64,000 bases of DNA from the NCBI RefSeq assembly GCF_030867385.1, contig NZ_JAPFBJ010000001.1:558001-622000 (forward strand), read 5' to 3'. A model generated the notes under the pieces. It was not told the origin of the DNA. It did no database searches and worked only from the letters and a program-made list of their open reading frames with translations. Position numbers and translations under genes: made by a program. This document shows, one piece after another, positions 10,299 through 18,900 of this stretch; the first letter of the stretch is position 1; each line of letters starts with the position of its first letter. This stretch comes from Sphingobium sp. DEHP117. Its GTDB lineage: Bacteria; Pseudomonadota; Alphaproteobacteria; Sphingomonadales; Sphingomonadaceae.

Positions 10299-11324
10299 TT
10301 ACTGTGCTTCGGTCTCCGGCTCGGCGCGCTTGGCGAAGCGCTGGCGCGCGATCAGCGCCGCCGCCGCCGCGCCGAACAGCAATATCATCGGCGGCGCGGG
10401 CACATCGGTGCCGCCGCTGCTCGATGAGGTGGAGCTGCTGCTGGAAGAGGACGTGCTGGACGAGGTGGAGGAAGACGTCGACGTCGAGGTCGATGTGCTG
10501 GTCGATCCGCCGAAGCTCGATGAGCTGACATTGCCGGACGACGTGCTCGATGAGGTGGACGACGAGGTCGAGACATTGCCCGAAGAGGTGGATACCCCGC
10601 TGGACGTGGATACGCCGCCAGTGGATGTGCTCACGCCGCCCGTGGAAGTGCTCACGCCACCCGTTGAAGTCGAAACACCACCCGTCGAAGTGCTCACCCC
10701 GCCACTGGTGGAGCTGGAGGTCGAGGTCGACGAAATGCCGCCGCTCGATGTCGAGGAACCCCCGGTGGAGGTGGAGGATCCCCCGGTCGAGGTCGATGTG
10801 CTGCCGCCGGTCGAGGTCAGGCCGCCGGTCGAGGTCGAGGTGCTGCCGCCCGTGGACGTCAATCCGCCCGTCGAGCTGGAGGTGCTGCTCGACCCGCCGC
10901 TGGTGGTGGACGAGATGGTCACGACCACGCTGCCGCCGCCCCCGCCGCTGCCGCCAAAGAAGCCGCCGAAAAATCCGCCGCCGCCAAACCCGCCCCAGCC
11001 GCCGCTACCGCCGCCATAGACGACCGGCGTGCCGCCGCTGGTGCTGGTGCCGGTCGCGATCTCGGGCTGCGGGGCAATATAGGGGGCAGGGGCCGGAAGC
11101 GGGATCGGCGCGGGCTGCGCGATCACCGGGAATGCCTTGTCCGCCGGCTTGCGCTTGATCGGCTTGCGATGCACCACCTTTACGGGCTTCGCATATTTGG
11201 CGCCCTTGGTGGAATGGACGACTGCCGGGCGCGGGCGCTCGGCATAGTGCACGGCGCCGCCACCCAGCACCGCCCCACCCGCCGCGCAGGCGCATAATTT
11301 CGCAACAGCCGTCTTCACCGACAT
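10299..11324 (-). CDS. Ser/Thr/Gly-repeat surface protein with PEP-CTERM-like tail
   Basis: About 341 aa. An N-terminal signal-like segment (MSVKTAVAKLCACAAGGAVL) is followed by a Lys/Pro-rich stretch, a Gly-rich hinge (GGGSGGWGGFGGGGFFGG) and then roughly 170 residues made almost only of Ser, Thr and Gly, including GGVSTST heptads. The C-terminus, VPAPPMILLFGAAAAALIARQRF then KR, has the layout of a PEP-CTERM sorting signal: a Pro motif, a membrane helix, then a basic end. This suggests an exported, probably surface-attached and possibly glycosylated protein. The start at 11324 is an estimate; ATGs at 11342 and 11339 are alternatives. The opposite strand is also open, but the signal sequence and downstream terminator support this strand. 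Confidence 0.7.
   Translation of the reverse strand: MSVKTAVAKLCACAAGGAVLGGGAVHYAERPRPAVVHSTKGAKYAKPVKVVHRKPIKRKPADKAFPVIAQPAPIPLPAPAPYIAPQPEIATGTSTSGGTPVVYGGGSGGWGGFGGGGFFGGFFGGSGGGGGSVVVTISSTTSGGSSSTSSSTGGLTSTGGSTSTSTGGLTSTGGSTSTSTGGSSTSTGGSSTSSGGISSTSTSSSTSGGVSTSTGGVSTSTGGVSTSTGGVSTSTGGVSTSSGVSTSSGNVSTSSSTSSSTSSGNVSSSSFGGSTSTSTSTSTSSSTSSSTSSSSSSSTSSSSGGTDVPAPPMILLFGAAAAALIARQRFAKRAEPETEAQ
10600..10704 (-). repeat. five tandem 21-bp units encoding GGVSTST-type heptads
   Basis: Units at 10600, 10621, 10642, 10663 and 10684 follow the pattern GTGGAAGTGCTCACGCCACC with substitutions. Each unit encodes seven residues of the Ser/Thr/Gly repeat region. Tandem coding repeats of this kind can change copy number by slippage. 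Confidence 0.75.
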
Positions 11325-11655
11325 ATCTTGTTCCCACATCATCGCATGGCCACGAGGCTGTAATCCCGTCGCGCGCACGCGGTTCTTTAAACCACAAACG
11401 CAAAATAGAGCGTTAACTGCAAGCCAATTAACCCCGTTTACCTGCCCATCGCGCGACATTTTACAAGCCGAATGTGCCTGCGTGCTCTTGATGTCCTGTA
11501 TTGGTACGCTTTGGATAGAGCGGGGCAGCCTCCGCTTTTTCTGCGGCGCACATTGGCAGTGCCTTGTGTGGCGGCGGCGGCATGGCTATAGGCGCGGCAG
11601 CACGGCCTGCGCAAAGCGGCCCCACGGGCTGCCCGTGCGCGATCGGGAGAGAAAG
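11325..11655. other. 331-bp divergent intergenic region
   Basis: This gap holds the divergent 5' ends of the Ser/Thr-repeat gene and dksA. It has a short AT-rich patch (about 11390-11425) with two GTTAAC-like tracts 11 bp apart (GTTAA near 11413 and TTAAC near 11429). The spacing does not fit a CtrA box. I see no convincing additional gene. A purine-rich GGGAGAGAAAG just before 11656 is the dksA ribosome-binding site. Confidence 0.5.
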
Positions 11656-12108
11656 ATGGCGAGTAACCTTAGCCCCGGTGATCACGGAAAAGCGGTCGTT
11701 ACCCTGCCCGATGGCTACCGGCCGTCGGCGGACGAAGAATTCATGAACCCGATGCAGCTTGAATATTTCCGGCAGCGCCTGCTCGACTGGAAGAAGCAGA
11801 TCCTTGCCGAGGCGGAGGGCACGCTGGCCGTGTTGCAGAGCGAGCCGCTGCGCGAGCCGGATATGAACGACCGCGCCTCGAGCGAGACGGACTGGTCGAT
11901 CGAGCTGCGCACCCGCGATCGCCAGCGCAAGCTCATCTCCAAGATCGATGCGGCGCTGCGCCGAATCGACGAGGGCGAATATGGCTATTGCGAGGTGACG
12001 GGCGAACCGATCTCGCTCGGGCGGCTCGAAGCGCGGCCCATCGCCACCATGACGCTGGAGGCGCAGGAGCGTCATGAACGGCAGGAAAAGGTCTCGCGCG
12101 ACGACTGA
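11656..12108 (+). CDS. dksA: RNA polymerase-binding transcription factor DksA
   Basis: DksA binds the RNA polymerase secondary channel and potentiates ppGpp control of transcription. The 150-aa protein has the coiled-coil arm with the acidic tip region (EPDMNDRASSETDWSIEL) and the C-terminal globular region (GEYGYCEVTGEPISLGRLEA, then RPIATMTLEAQERHE). Only one cysteine remains where enterobacterial DksA has four zinc ligands; this is usual for alphaproteobacterial homologues. The start at 11656 follows GGGAGAGAAAG. Confidence 0.93.
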   Translation: MASNLSPGDHGKAVVTLPDGYRPSADEEFMNPMQLEYFRQRLLDWKKQILAEAEGTLAVLQSEPLREPDMNDRASSETDWSIELRTRDRQRKLISKIDAALRRIDEGEYGYCEVTGEPISLGRLEARPIATMTLEAQERHERQEKVSRDD

Positions 12109-12220
12109 CCGATTTATACAACTTCCCTTTTGACTTTATTGACATTATCCCGATATTGACTGCTCCAGACCGCAAAAGCGGTTGCGAACGACATAAAAAA
12201 CAATACGGGTTGCCGAGAAA

Positions 12221-12532
12221 ATGACAGATAATCAGGGGGATAACCCCAGGGTCGGCAGCAGGGACAGCCTGTTTCTGCTCGCCCATTTGCGTGACGTCGA
12301 GGGCAAGGATCTAGGCAAGGCGGTGATCCGGAACCTCTCCGCCACCGGCATGCTGGTGGAAGGGCAATTTTCCCTCAAGCGTGGAGACATCGTGCGTTTC
12401 GCACTGGGTCAGGCAGGGGAGCTGAGCGGCGAGGTAATGCGCGTGGAGGAAGGACGCTACGGCATCCATTTCCATCGCGAGATCGACCCCGCCGCTGCGC
12501 GCAGGCGAATCGGCGGTAAGCCTGGCCGCTAA
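12221..12532 (+). CDS. single-domain PilZ protein, 103 aa
   Basis: A PilZ-only protein with both c-di-GMP binding elements: RVGSR near residue 10 (RxxxR) and RNLSATGML (NxSxxG). Such proteins usually act as c-di-GMP receptors or adaptors. It lies 112 bp after dksA in the same direction, in an AT-rich gap that may hold its own promoter. The partner is not known. A perfect hairpin follows the stop. Confidence 0.88.
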   Translation: MTDNQGDNPRVGSRDSLFLLAHLRDVEGKDLGKAVIRNLSATGMLVEGQFSLKRGDIVRFALGQAGELSGEVMRVEEGRYGIHFHREIDPAAARRRIGGKPGR

Positions 12533-12579
12533 AGCGGACCCGCTTGTTCGGAAAACAGATAATGATCGGAGACAGGTCG

Positions 12580-12599
12580 GCGGGCCGGTTCCGGCCCGC
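12580..12599. terminator. palindrome between convergent genes, possible terminator
   Basis: Perfect 9-bp stem GCGGGCCGG-TT-CCGGCCCGC between the convergent PilZ (+) and DUF465 (-) genes. No clear U-tract is present on either strand, so terminator function is a guess based on position. Confidence 0.4.
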
Positions 12600-12603
12600 T
12601 CCG

Positions 12604-12759
12604 TCACGCCCCGCGCAGCTCTTCCTTCAACCGCAGATTGCGCTTCTTGAGGTCGGCAAGCAACAGGGCATCCGGCAGGGGCCGGCTCATTTCAAGGCGA
12701 ATCTTGGCCTTCAGCGCGTCGCGCTTGGCCTGCAGTGCGGTCATGTGGCTGTGTTCCAT
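12604..12759 (-). CDS. DUF465 (YdcH) family small protein, 51 aa
   Basis: A short frame with start MEHSHMTALQAKRDALKAKI at 12759 and stop TGA at 12604. It is a predicted helical hairpin rich in Lys/Leu/Arg (LLLADLKKRNLRLKEELRG), the pattern of DUF465/YdcH proteins. Another DUF465 protein is encoded divergently at 12919. Function of the family is unknown. Confidence 0.8.
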   Translation of the reverse strand: MEHSHMTALQAKRDALKAKIRLEMSRPLPDALLLADLKKRNLRLKEELRGA

Positions 12760-12918
12760 GACATTCTCCAAAATGAATGCGGTGGATGAGGGAATAAATC
12801 ATGATTCGCGGCGCGAGTCTCGCGTGAATTTTTGAGGTATCGATAATGTGGCCGGGCACCGCGTCGAACGGAGCAATGATCTGGACGTCTTGGTCCAAAT
12901 CGCGCTATTCGTCATTCC

Positions 12919-13116
12919 ATGAACCCCGAAGACGTCATGCGCCGGATCGAACTCCTGCGGCAGGAGCATCGCGATCTCGATACCGCGATCTCGGCCCTGA
13001 TCGAGAGCGGCGCGCGCGATCAGCTTCAGCTGGCCCGTCTCAAGAAACGCAAGCTGCTGCTGCGGGACGAAATTGCGATGCTGGAGGACCAGCTCATCCC
13101 TGATATCATCGCCTGA
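12919..13116 (+). CDS. DUF465 (YdcH) family protein, 65 aa
   Basis: Small all-helical protein: an N-terminal helix (MNPEDVMRRIELLRQEHRDL) followed by the conserved turn and second helix (LARLKKRKLLLRDEIAMLED). This matches DUF465. It is divergent from the 51-aa paralogue, with about 160 bp between them. The pair may be the result of duplication. No biochemical role can be inferred. Confidence 0.85.
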   Translation: MNPEDVMRRIELLRQEHRDLDTAISALIESGARDQLQLARLKKRKLLLRDEIAMLEDQLIPDIIA

Positions 13117-13251
13117 ACAGGGCGTTTCGCGTATCGCCAGGGCCGACTCGCAAAGCTGATTTTCGTGCCCATACGGGACATTCATCATCCATCGGGCTGT
13201 TTACCATGTACCTGTGCTGACAAAGGCTGCGCGATATGCCACGCAGCAGCC

Positions 13252-13749
13252 ATGCACACCGCCGAGTCTCTGCACCCAGCCTTGTTCTCCCGCCTGATCG
13301 ACGGCCTTTATGTAGAGGCTTTGGTGATGGCCGATGAGGCGCGTGCCTATTTCGATCGCGCGGCCGAGGCCGACAAGACGCGGTATGATACGATGACGCG
13401 GCTGTCCTTCACCTGCGAATCGCTCAAGGTTACGACTCGGCTGATGCACGTGATCGCCTGGCTGATGACGCAGAAGGCGTGGCAACGCGGTGAAATCGCG
13501 ACCGATGCGCTGGGGGACACCAAATATCGCCTCGGCCCGGCGAGCGAGACGGAAACGGCGGTCACCGCGATCATGCCGGTTGCCGCCCGCCAGCTGGTGG
13601 AGGGCAGCCAGGCGCTCTATCAGCGGGTTCTGCGCCTTCAGGGCCGGATGGAGTCGGCGCTGAACCGTCCGCGCGTAGAGCGCGAAGCGGCCTCGGCATC
13701 CGCCAGCCCGGCGCTCGAGTTGATCGGCCGTCTGGAAAAGAGCTTCTGA
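13252..13749 (+). CDS. DUF1465 / RcdA-family protein
   Basis: The 165-aa all-helical protein matches the DUF1465 family, whose Caulobacter member RcdA is an adaptor for ClpXP degradation of CtrA and other substrates. Visible family features are FSRLIDGLYVEALVMADEAR and SFTCESLKVTTRLMHVIAWL. The start at 13252 is chosen as the first ATG of the conserved part; the frame is open back to 13165. By homology it may act in cell-cycle proteolysis; the partner cannot be read from the context. Confidence 0.82.
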   Translation: MHTAESLHPALFSRLIDGLYVEALVMADEARAYFDRAAEADKTRYDTMTRLSFTCESLKVTTRLMHVIAWLMTQKAWQRGEIATDALGDTKYRLGPASETETAVTAIMPVAARQLVEGSQALYQRVLRLQGRMESALNRPRVEREAASASASPALELIGRLEKSF

Positions 13750-13864
13750 CAGTTCACGCCCCAGCTTTCGCGCATTGCGGTGCCGCCAACCGTTGATTAG
13801 GGTTGAACGGCCGCTCGCCCATTGAATTTCGGGAACGCAAGGTGCGGCCAAAGGTTGTGCAAAC

Positions 13865-15997
13865 GTGACGGCAAATTGGGCGGAATGGCGATATAAGTCG
13901 TTGTGGGCGCTACCCAGTGTCCTAGCTTTGACGCCCTGTGCCGTCATGGCCCAGGCCGGTTCACCGCCCGTCGCTGCACCCGCCGCGCCTGCTATGGATG
14001 ACGGGGGCTTCACACTCGATCTCGACGACACGCTTGATGTCGGCGTGGAATGGCCAGATCTCAACGACAATATTCCCGAAGAGGTCGCGACGCTCCCGCC
14101 CGAGGCTCCGTCGGATTCCGGTGCTGGCGCACCGCCACCAGCAGATGTCGCGGCCACCCCGCCGCTGCTCATGGAGGACATCGCCGGGCGCGACGAGGAT
14201 ATCGCGCCCGCCTCGTCCGATACCGACTCCGATGCCATCGCTGATGACGGTTCCCAATATCGCTACAGCATCGTGCTTACCGGATTGAATGGCGTGGCCG
14301 ATCCGTTGTTCCGCTCGCGCTTCAGCGGGCTATCGGTCCTGCAGGAACAGCGTGGCAAAGCGACCAACCTTGCGCAGATCAATCGGCGGATGCGGCTGGA
14401 TGCAGAGCTGCTGGATCGCCTGTTGCGGGCACGGGGTTATTATGACGCGATCGTGCGTCCCGCCGTGCGCGCGCCGGAGGCGGGCAGCGCCAACAAGCGG
14501 CTTCGCGTGATCTTCGATGTCCGCCCCGGTGAGCGCTATGCCCTGTCGCGCGTGGCGCTTCCGGGCCTTTTTGTCGCGGCGGAGCGCGTCCCCTTACTGC
14601 GCAGCGCGTTTCCGGTCACGGTCGGGCAACCGGTCGATGCAGATGCGATCTTCGCCGGGCGCGATGCGCTGGCTATCGCGTTGGGCGAAAACGGTTTTCC
14701 CTTTGCGCAGGTGGAGGAACCTGTCGTCACCATCGATCATGAGACCCGCAAGGGTGATCTGGAGATGGTCGTGCGGGCGGGCGGCTATCGAAAATTCGGC
14801 GCAATCGTGGTGGATACGCTGCCCCGGCGGCTGTTTTCGGCGCGTCATTTGGAGCGCATGGCCCGCTTCGATCCCGGAGACGTTTATAACGCCTCTGATG
14901 TAGAGGATTTGCGCCGCGCGATCATTGCGACCAGTCTTGCCTCAAGCGTGACAGTCAAGCCGGTAGATGCAGGCGACGGGGAGCACGTCAACGTCGCTGT
15001 CTCGGCTACCCCCGGTCCGATGCGCAGTATCACCGGCGAAATCGGCTATGGCACCGGCGAAGGCTTCCGTTTGCAGGGAAGCTGGCAGCATCGCAATTTC
15101 TTCCCGCCAGAAGGCGCGATCACCGCCAGTGGCCTGCTGGGCACCAAGGAGCAGGCGGCAGGCCTCACTTTCCGGCGCAACAATTTCCCCAAGCGTGATC
15201 ATGTGCTGTCGACCGGGCTCAACGCACGGCATCAGGACCTTGACGCGTTCGAGGCCCGCACCTTTGCATTCACCGCCGGGCTGGAGAGGCAGACCAACAT
15301 CCTCTACCAAAAGAAATGGGTATGGAGCGTCGGCACTGAGCTCAGCTTTTCGCAGGAAAAAGCCGTCTTTGCCGGGTCGACAGCGCAAACGACGCGCAAT
15401 TACTACACTGCCGCCCTGCCGCTTTCGCTCACCTATGACGCGAGCGACGATCTGCTTGATCCGCATCGCGGCTTCCGCCTGGGCGGCCGTCTCAGCCCGG
15501 AGCTGGTCAATCAGAACGGCTCTTTCAGCTACGCGCGCGCTCAGGTTGACGGCAGCATTTATCTCCCGGTGGGGCAGTCTGTGGTGGTGGCGTCGCGGGT
15601 TCGGCTTGGGTCGATCCTGGGCGGCGTGACGGCGGATCGCATTGCGCCCTCGCGGCGCTTCTACGCCGGCGGCGGGGCTTCGGTGCGCGGATATGCCTAT
15701 CAGGCGATCGGCCCGCGTGACAGCAACAACGATCCGGTCGGCGGCAAGAGCCTTGCCGAATTTTCGCTGGAGGCTCGCGTGCGGTTCGGCACCTTCGGCG
15801 TCGTTCCGTTTGTCGACGCCGGCAATATATCGACCGGATTTTTGCCGAAACTGTCGCAGGTGCGCTACGGCGCGGGCGTGGGGTTGCGCTATTATTCCAA
15901 CTTTGGGCCGATCCGCATCGATGTCGGCACGCCGCTCAACCGGCAACGTGGTGACGGCCGCATTGCCGTTGCCGTGTCGCTGGGCCAGGCGTTCTGA
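13865..15997 (+). CDS. tamA: autotransporter assembly complex protein TamA (Omp85 family)
   Basis: Outer-membrane member of the translocation and assembly module. The 710-aa protein starts with GTG at 13865. A signal peptide (ending near AVMAQA) leads to an acidic Pro/Asp-rich linker, POTRA domains (about residues 140-375) and a C-terminal 16-strand barrel with the Omp85 motif region (RRFYAGGGASVRGYAYQ) and a terminal aromatic residue (LGQAF). The stop overlaps the tamB start as TGATG, so the two are translationally coupled. Gene order tamA-tamB strongly supports the call over a generic BamA paralogue. Confidence 0.92.
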   Translation: MTANWAEWRYKSLWALPSVLALTPCAVMAQAGSPPVAAPAAPAMDDGGFTLDLDDTLDVGVEWPDLNDNIPEEVATLPPEAPSDSGAGAPPPADVAATPPLLMEDIAGRDEDIAPASSDTDSDAIADDGSQYRYSIVLTGLNGVADPLFRSRFSGLSVLQEQRGKATNLAQINRRMRLDAELLDRLLRARGYYDAIVRPAVRAPEAGSANKRLRVIFDVRPGERYALSRVALPGLFVAAERVPLLRSAFPVTVGQPVDADAIFAGRDALAIALGENGFPFAQVEEPVVTIDHETRKGDLEMVVRAGGYRKFGAIVVDTLPRRLFSARHLERMARFDPGDVYNASDVEDLRRAIIATSLASSVTVKPVDAGDGEHVNVAVSATPGPMRSITGEIGYGTGEGFRLQGSWQHRNFFPPEGAITASGLLGTKEQAAGLTFRRNNFPKRDHVLSTGLNARHQDLDAFEARTFAFTAGLERQTNILYQKKWVWSVGTELSFSQEKAVFAGSTAQTTRNYYTAALPLSLTYDASDDLLDPHRGFRLGGRLSPELVNQNGSFSYARAQVDGSIYLPVGQSVVVASRVRLGSILGGVTADRIAPSRRFYAGGGASVRGYAYQAIGPRDSNNDPVGGKSLAEFSLEARVRFGTFGVVPFVDAGNISTGFLPKLSQVRYGAGVGLRYYSNFGPIRIDVGTPLNRQRGDGRIAVAVSLGQAF

Positions 15998-18900
15998 TGG
16001 CGGCGGAGGAAGCGGAACCGCAAAGCGCTGCAACGCCGGGCGCGGCGCGTGGGGCGAGCCTGCGGCGCGCGCTTCGCGTCTCGCGCCGGGCTGTCACCCT
16101 CGCGCTGCTGGTGCTGTTGCTCGCGCTCGGCGGGACGCTGGCGTGGCTAGACAGCGCGCCGGGGCATCGCTTCGCCGCGCGCCAGATCGCGTCATGGGCG
16201 CCGCAATCGGGCCTGCGCATATCCGTGGGGCGGATAGAGGGCAGCCTCTATAAAAACGCAGTGCTGCACGATGTGCGCGTGTCGGATGCGCGGGGGCTTT
16301 TTCTTGAGGCGCCATCGGTGCGGCTGGATTGGTGGCCGCTCGGCTGGCTCTCCAACCGGCTTGAGATCGACACGCTGCATATCCCGCGTGCCCGGCTCTA
16401 TCGCCTGCCAAAGCTGCGGCCGGGCAAGCCGGGCAAGATATTGCCGGATTTTGACATAAGAATCATGAGGTTAGCCGTGGATCGGCTGGAAATGAGCCGG
16501 GGTGTCACCGGCCATGCCGATGTGCTGAGCTTCGTTGGAGACGCCGACATCCGTGACGGCCACGCGCTGTTGGATCTGCGCCTCGCCTCCCTCACCGGGC
16601 GCGACAGCCTCGTCCTCGCGCTCGACAGCCGCCCAGACGAAAACCGTTTCAACGTGGAAATAGCCGTGGACGCCCCCGCCCGCGGCCTCCTCGCTACGCT
16701 CGCCGGACTCAAGCAAGACGCCAACCTGCGGCTGGAGGGGAAGGGCGATTGGGCGGCGTGGGACGGGCGCCTCGTCGCCACGCTCAACCGCCAGTCCGCC
16801 GCCGGCCTCGATATTCATCTGCGCAAGGGGGCGTTCCGCGTCGAGGGGGCAATATCCGGCGGGGCGATCGCCACACGCGGCCTCCTCGCCCGTCTGTCCT
16901 CGCCGCAGATGCAGCTTCGCGCAGACGGCCGCTATGCGGACAAGCTGCTCTCCGGCACGCTCTCGGCCCAGTCCGATGCGCTGGCGCTCAGCCTGAAGGG
17001 TGGCGTCCACCTCAACGGCTGGGGGTATGACAATCTGCTCGTCGATGTCGGCCTGCGCAAACCGAGCGCGCTGCTCCGCAACTTCGACGCCCGCGCCTTG
17101 GTCGCCCGCCTGCGGCTCAATGGTCCGTTCGATGGCGCGCGCTTCGATTATCTGCTGAAGGCCGATCAGCTCCGCTTCGGCAAGACGGTGCTGCACGGCG
17201 TGCGCGCCAGTGGCGATGGTCGCGTTGGTGCGGGAGGCAAACCCACTTTCGTGCCGCTCGATCTATCGGCCCAGCGCATAGACGGGCAAGGCGACATCAT
17301 CGCCTCGGTCCTGCGCCGCATCAGCGTTCGAGGGATGTTGCAGAAGAGTGGTAACGTCATCACCTCTGCGCCGCTGAAGCTTCGTTCTGACAGGCTGAAC
17401 GGCGAACTGGTGGCGCTGTTCGATCTTCGGTCCGGCCGATACGATCTGGCGCTTACCGGAAATGTGCGCGGCGTGGAGATCCGCGGTCTTGGCCTTGTCG
17501 ATCTGCAATCCCGGCTGCGCGCGACGCCCGGCCCGCAGGGTTCGTTCGCGCTTTCGGGCAAGGTTGCTGCGGCTGTACGGCGACTGGACAACGCCTTTCT
17601 CCGTACCCTCGGTGGTGGGCTGCCCAGGGCGCAGGCCGATGTTGCGCTGGGAAGGGATGGTCGGCTGTTCCTGAACCGCCTCGTGCTGCGCGCCCCGCTG
17701 CTGGAACTGCATGGCTCGGGCGTGCGCAACCCCGACGGCAGCGTGCGCCTGAACGGAAGCGGGACGCATGCCCGATACGGCCCGGTGCGCCTCACCCTCA
17801 GTGGAAGGCTGGAGCGCCCGGCCGTCGAGGCCTTGCTTGCCCGACCGATGAGCGGGGCGGGGGGGCTTGCCGACGTCCGGCTGACGCTGGACCCGGACAC
17901 GGCTGGCTATACATACAATGCCCAAGGCCGGTCGGCACTGGGCGATTTCGACAGCACCGGCGCGATTGAGCTGCCACCCGGCGGGCAGCAAAGCGCGATC
18001 CGGGTGGGCAGCCTGCGCGTCAGCGGGTCGGAAGGGTCAGGCCGCTTGCTGATTGTGCCGGGCGGTCTTTCCGGGCGCCTGTTGTTTGCCGGACCGGTGC
18101 ATGGCGCGGTCGACCTCGCTGTCACGGGCGGGGTTCAGAAGGTATCTGCCTCGCTGCGGATCGACAGTGCCCGTTTCGATGGCGCGGTTCCTGTGGACCT
18201 GTACCGCGGCAGGCTGAAGGCCGAGTTGAGTCTTGATCCCGGCGGCGCCAATCTCGACGCCACGCTTTCGGGCAGCGGGGCGCAGGTGGGAGGGTTTCGC
18301 ATCAATCGCTTCGCCATGGATGCGCACATGGTCGATGGCTTGGGCAAGGTGCGGGCGAACATTTTGGGCCAACGCGGCAGGCAATTCAACCTCAGGCTTG
18401 AGGCAGATGTCGCGCGGGACGAGATTGCAATGGTGCTTTCCGGCACGCTGGACGGGCGCGCGGTCTCGCTGGACCGGCGCGCGCTGCTGCGCCGGGTGGA
18501 GGGTGGCTGGGCGCTCGATCCGGTAACATTGCGCTATGATGGCGGCGCAGCGCAGATCAGGAACGCCCATTTTGGCGAGGAAACTCGCCTGGATCTGGGC
18601 CTCCGTCGCATGCCCCTCTCGCTGCTGGATCTGTCTAATAGTGACATGGGACTGGCTGGCCTTGCCAGTGGAACGCTCAGCTATGCCCAGCCGCGCGGAG
18701 GCTTGCCCAGCGGCAGCGCGCGCGTGACGGTGCGGGGCCTCAGTCGCTCCGGCCTTACACGCACTTCGCCTCCGGTGGACCTCGGCATCAATGCCGACCT
18801 CAGCACGACGCGGCTGGCCCTGCGCGCCGTCATCGCGCAAAAGGGAACCACCATCGGGCGGGGGCAGGCCCTGATGACCCCGCTGGCGGGGCAGGGCGGC

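Noticed and set aside
10600..10704. CRISPR-like regular spacing
   Set aside because: The 21-bp units are contiguous without spacers and encode heptads; they are coding tandem repeats.
11405..11435. CtrA box in the dksA upstream region
   Set aside because: The two TTAA tracts are 11 bp apart rather than 7, so the spacing does not fit.
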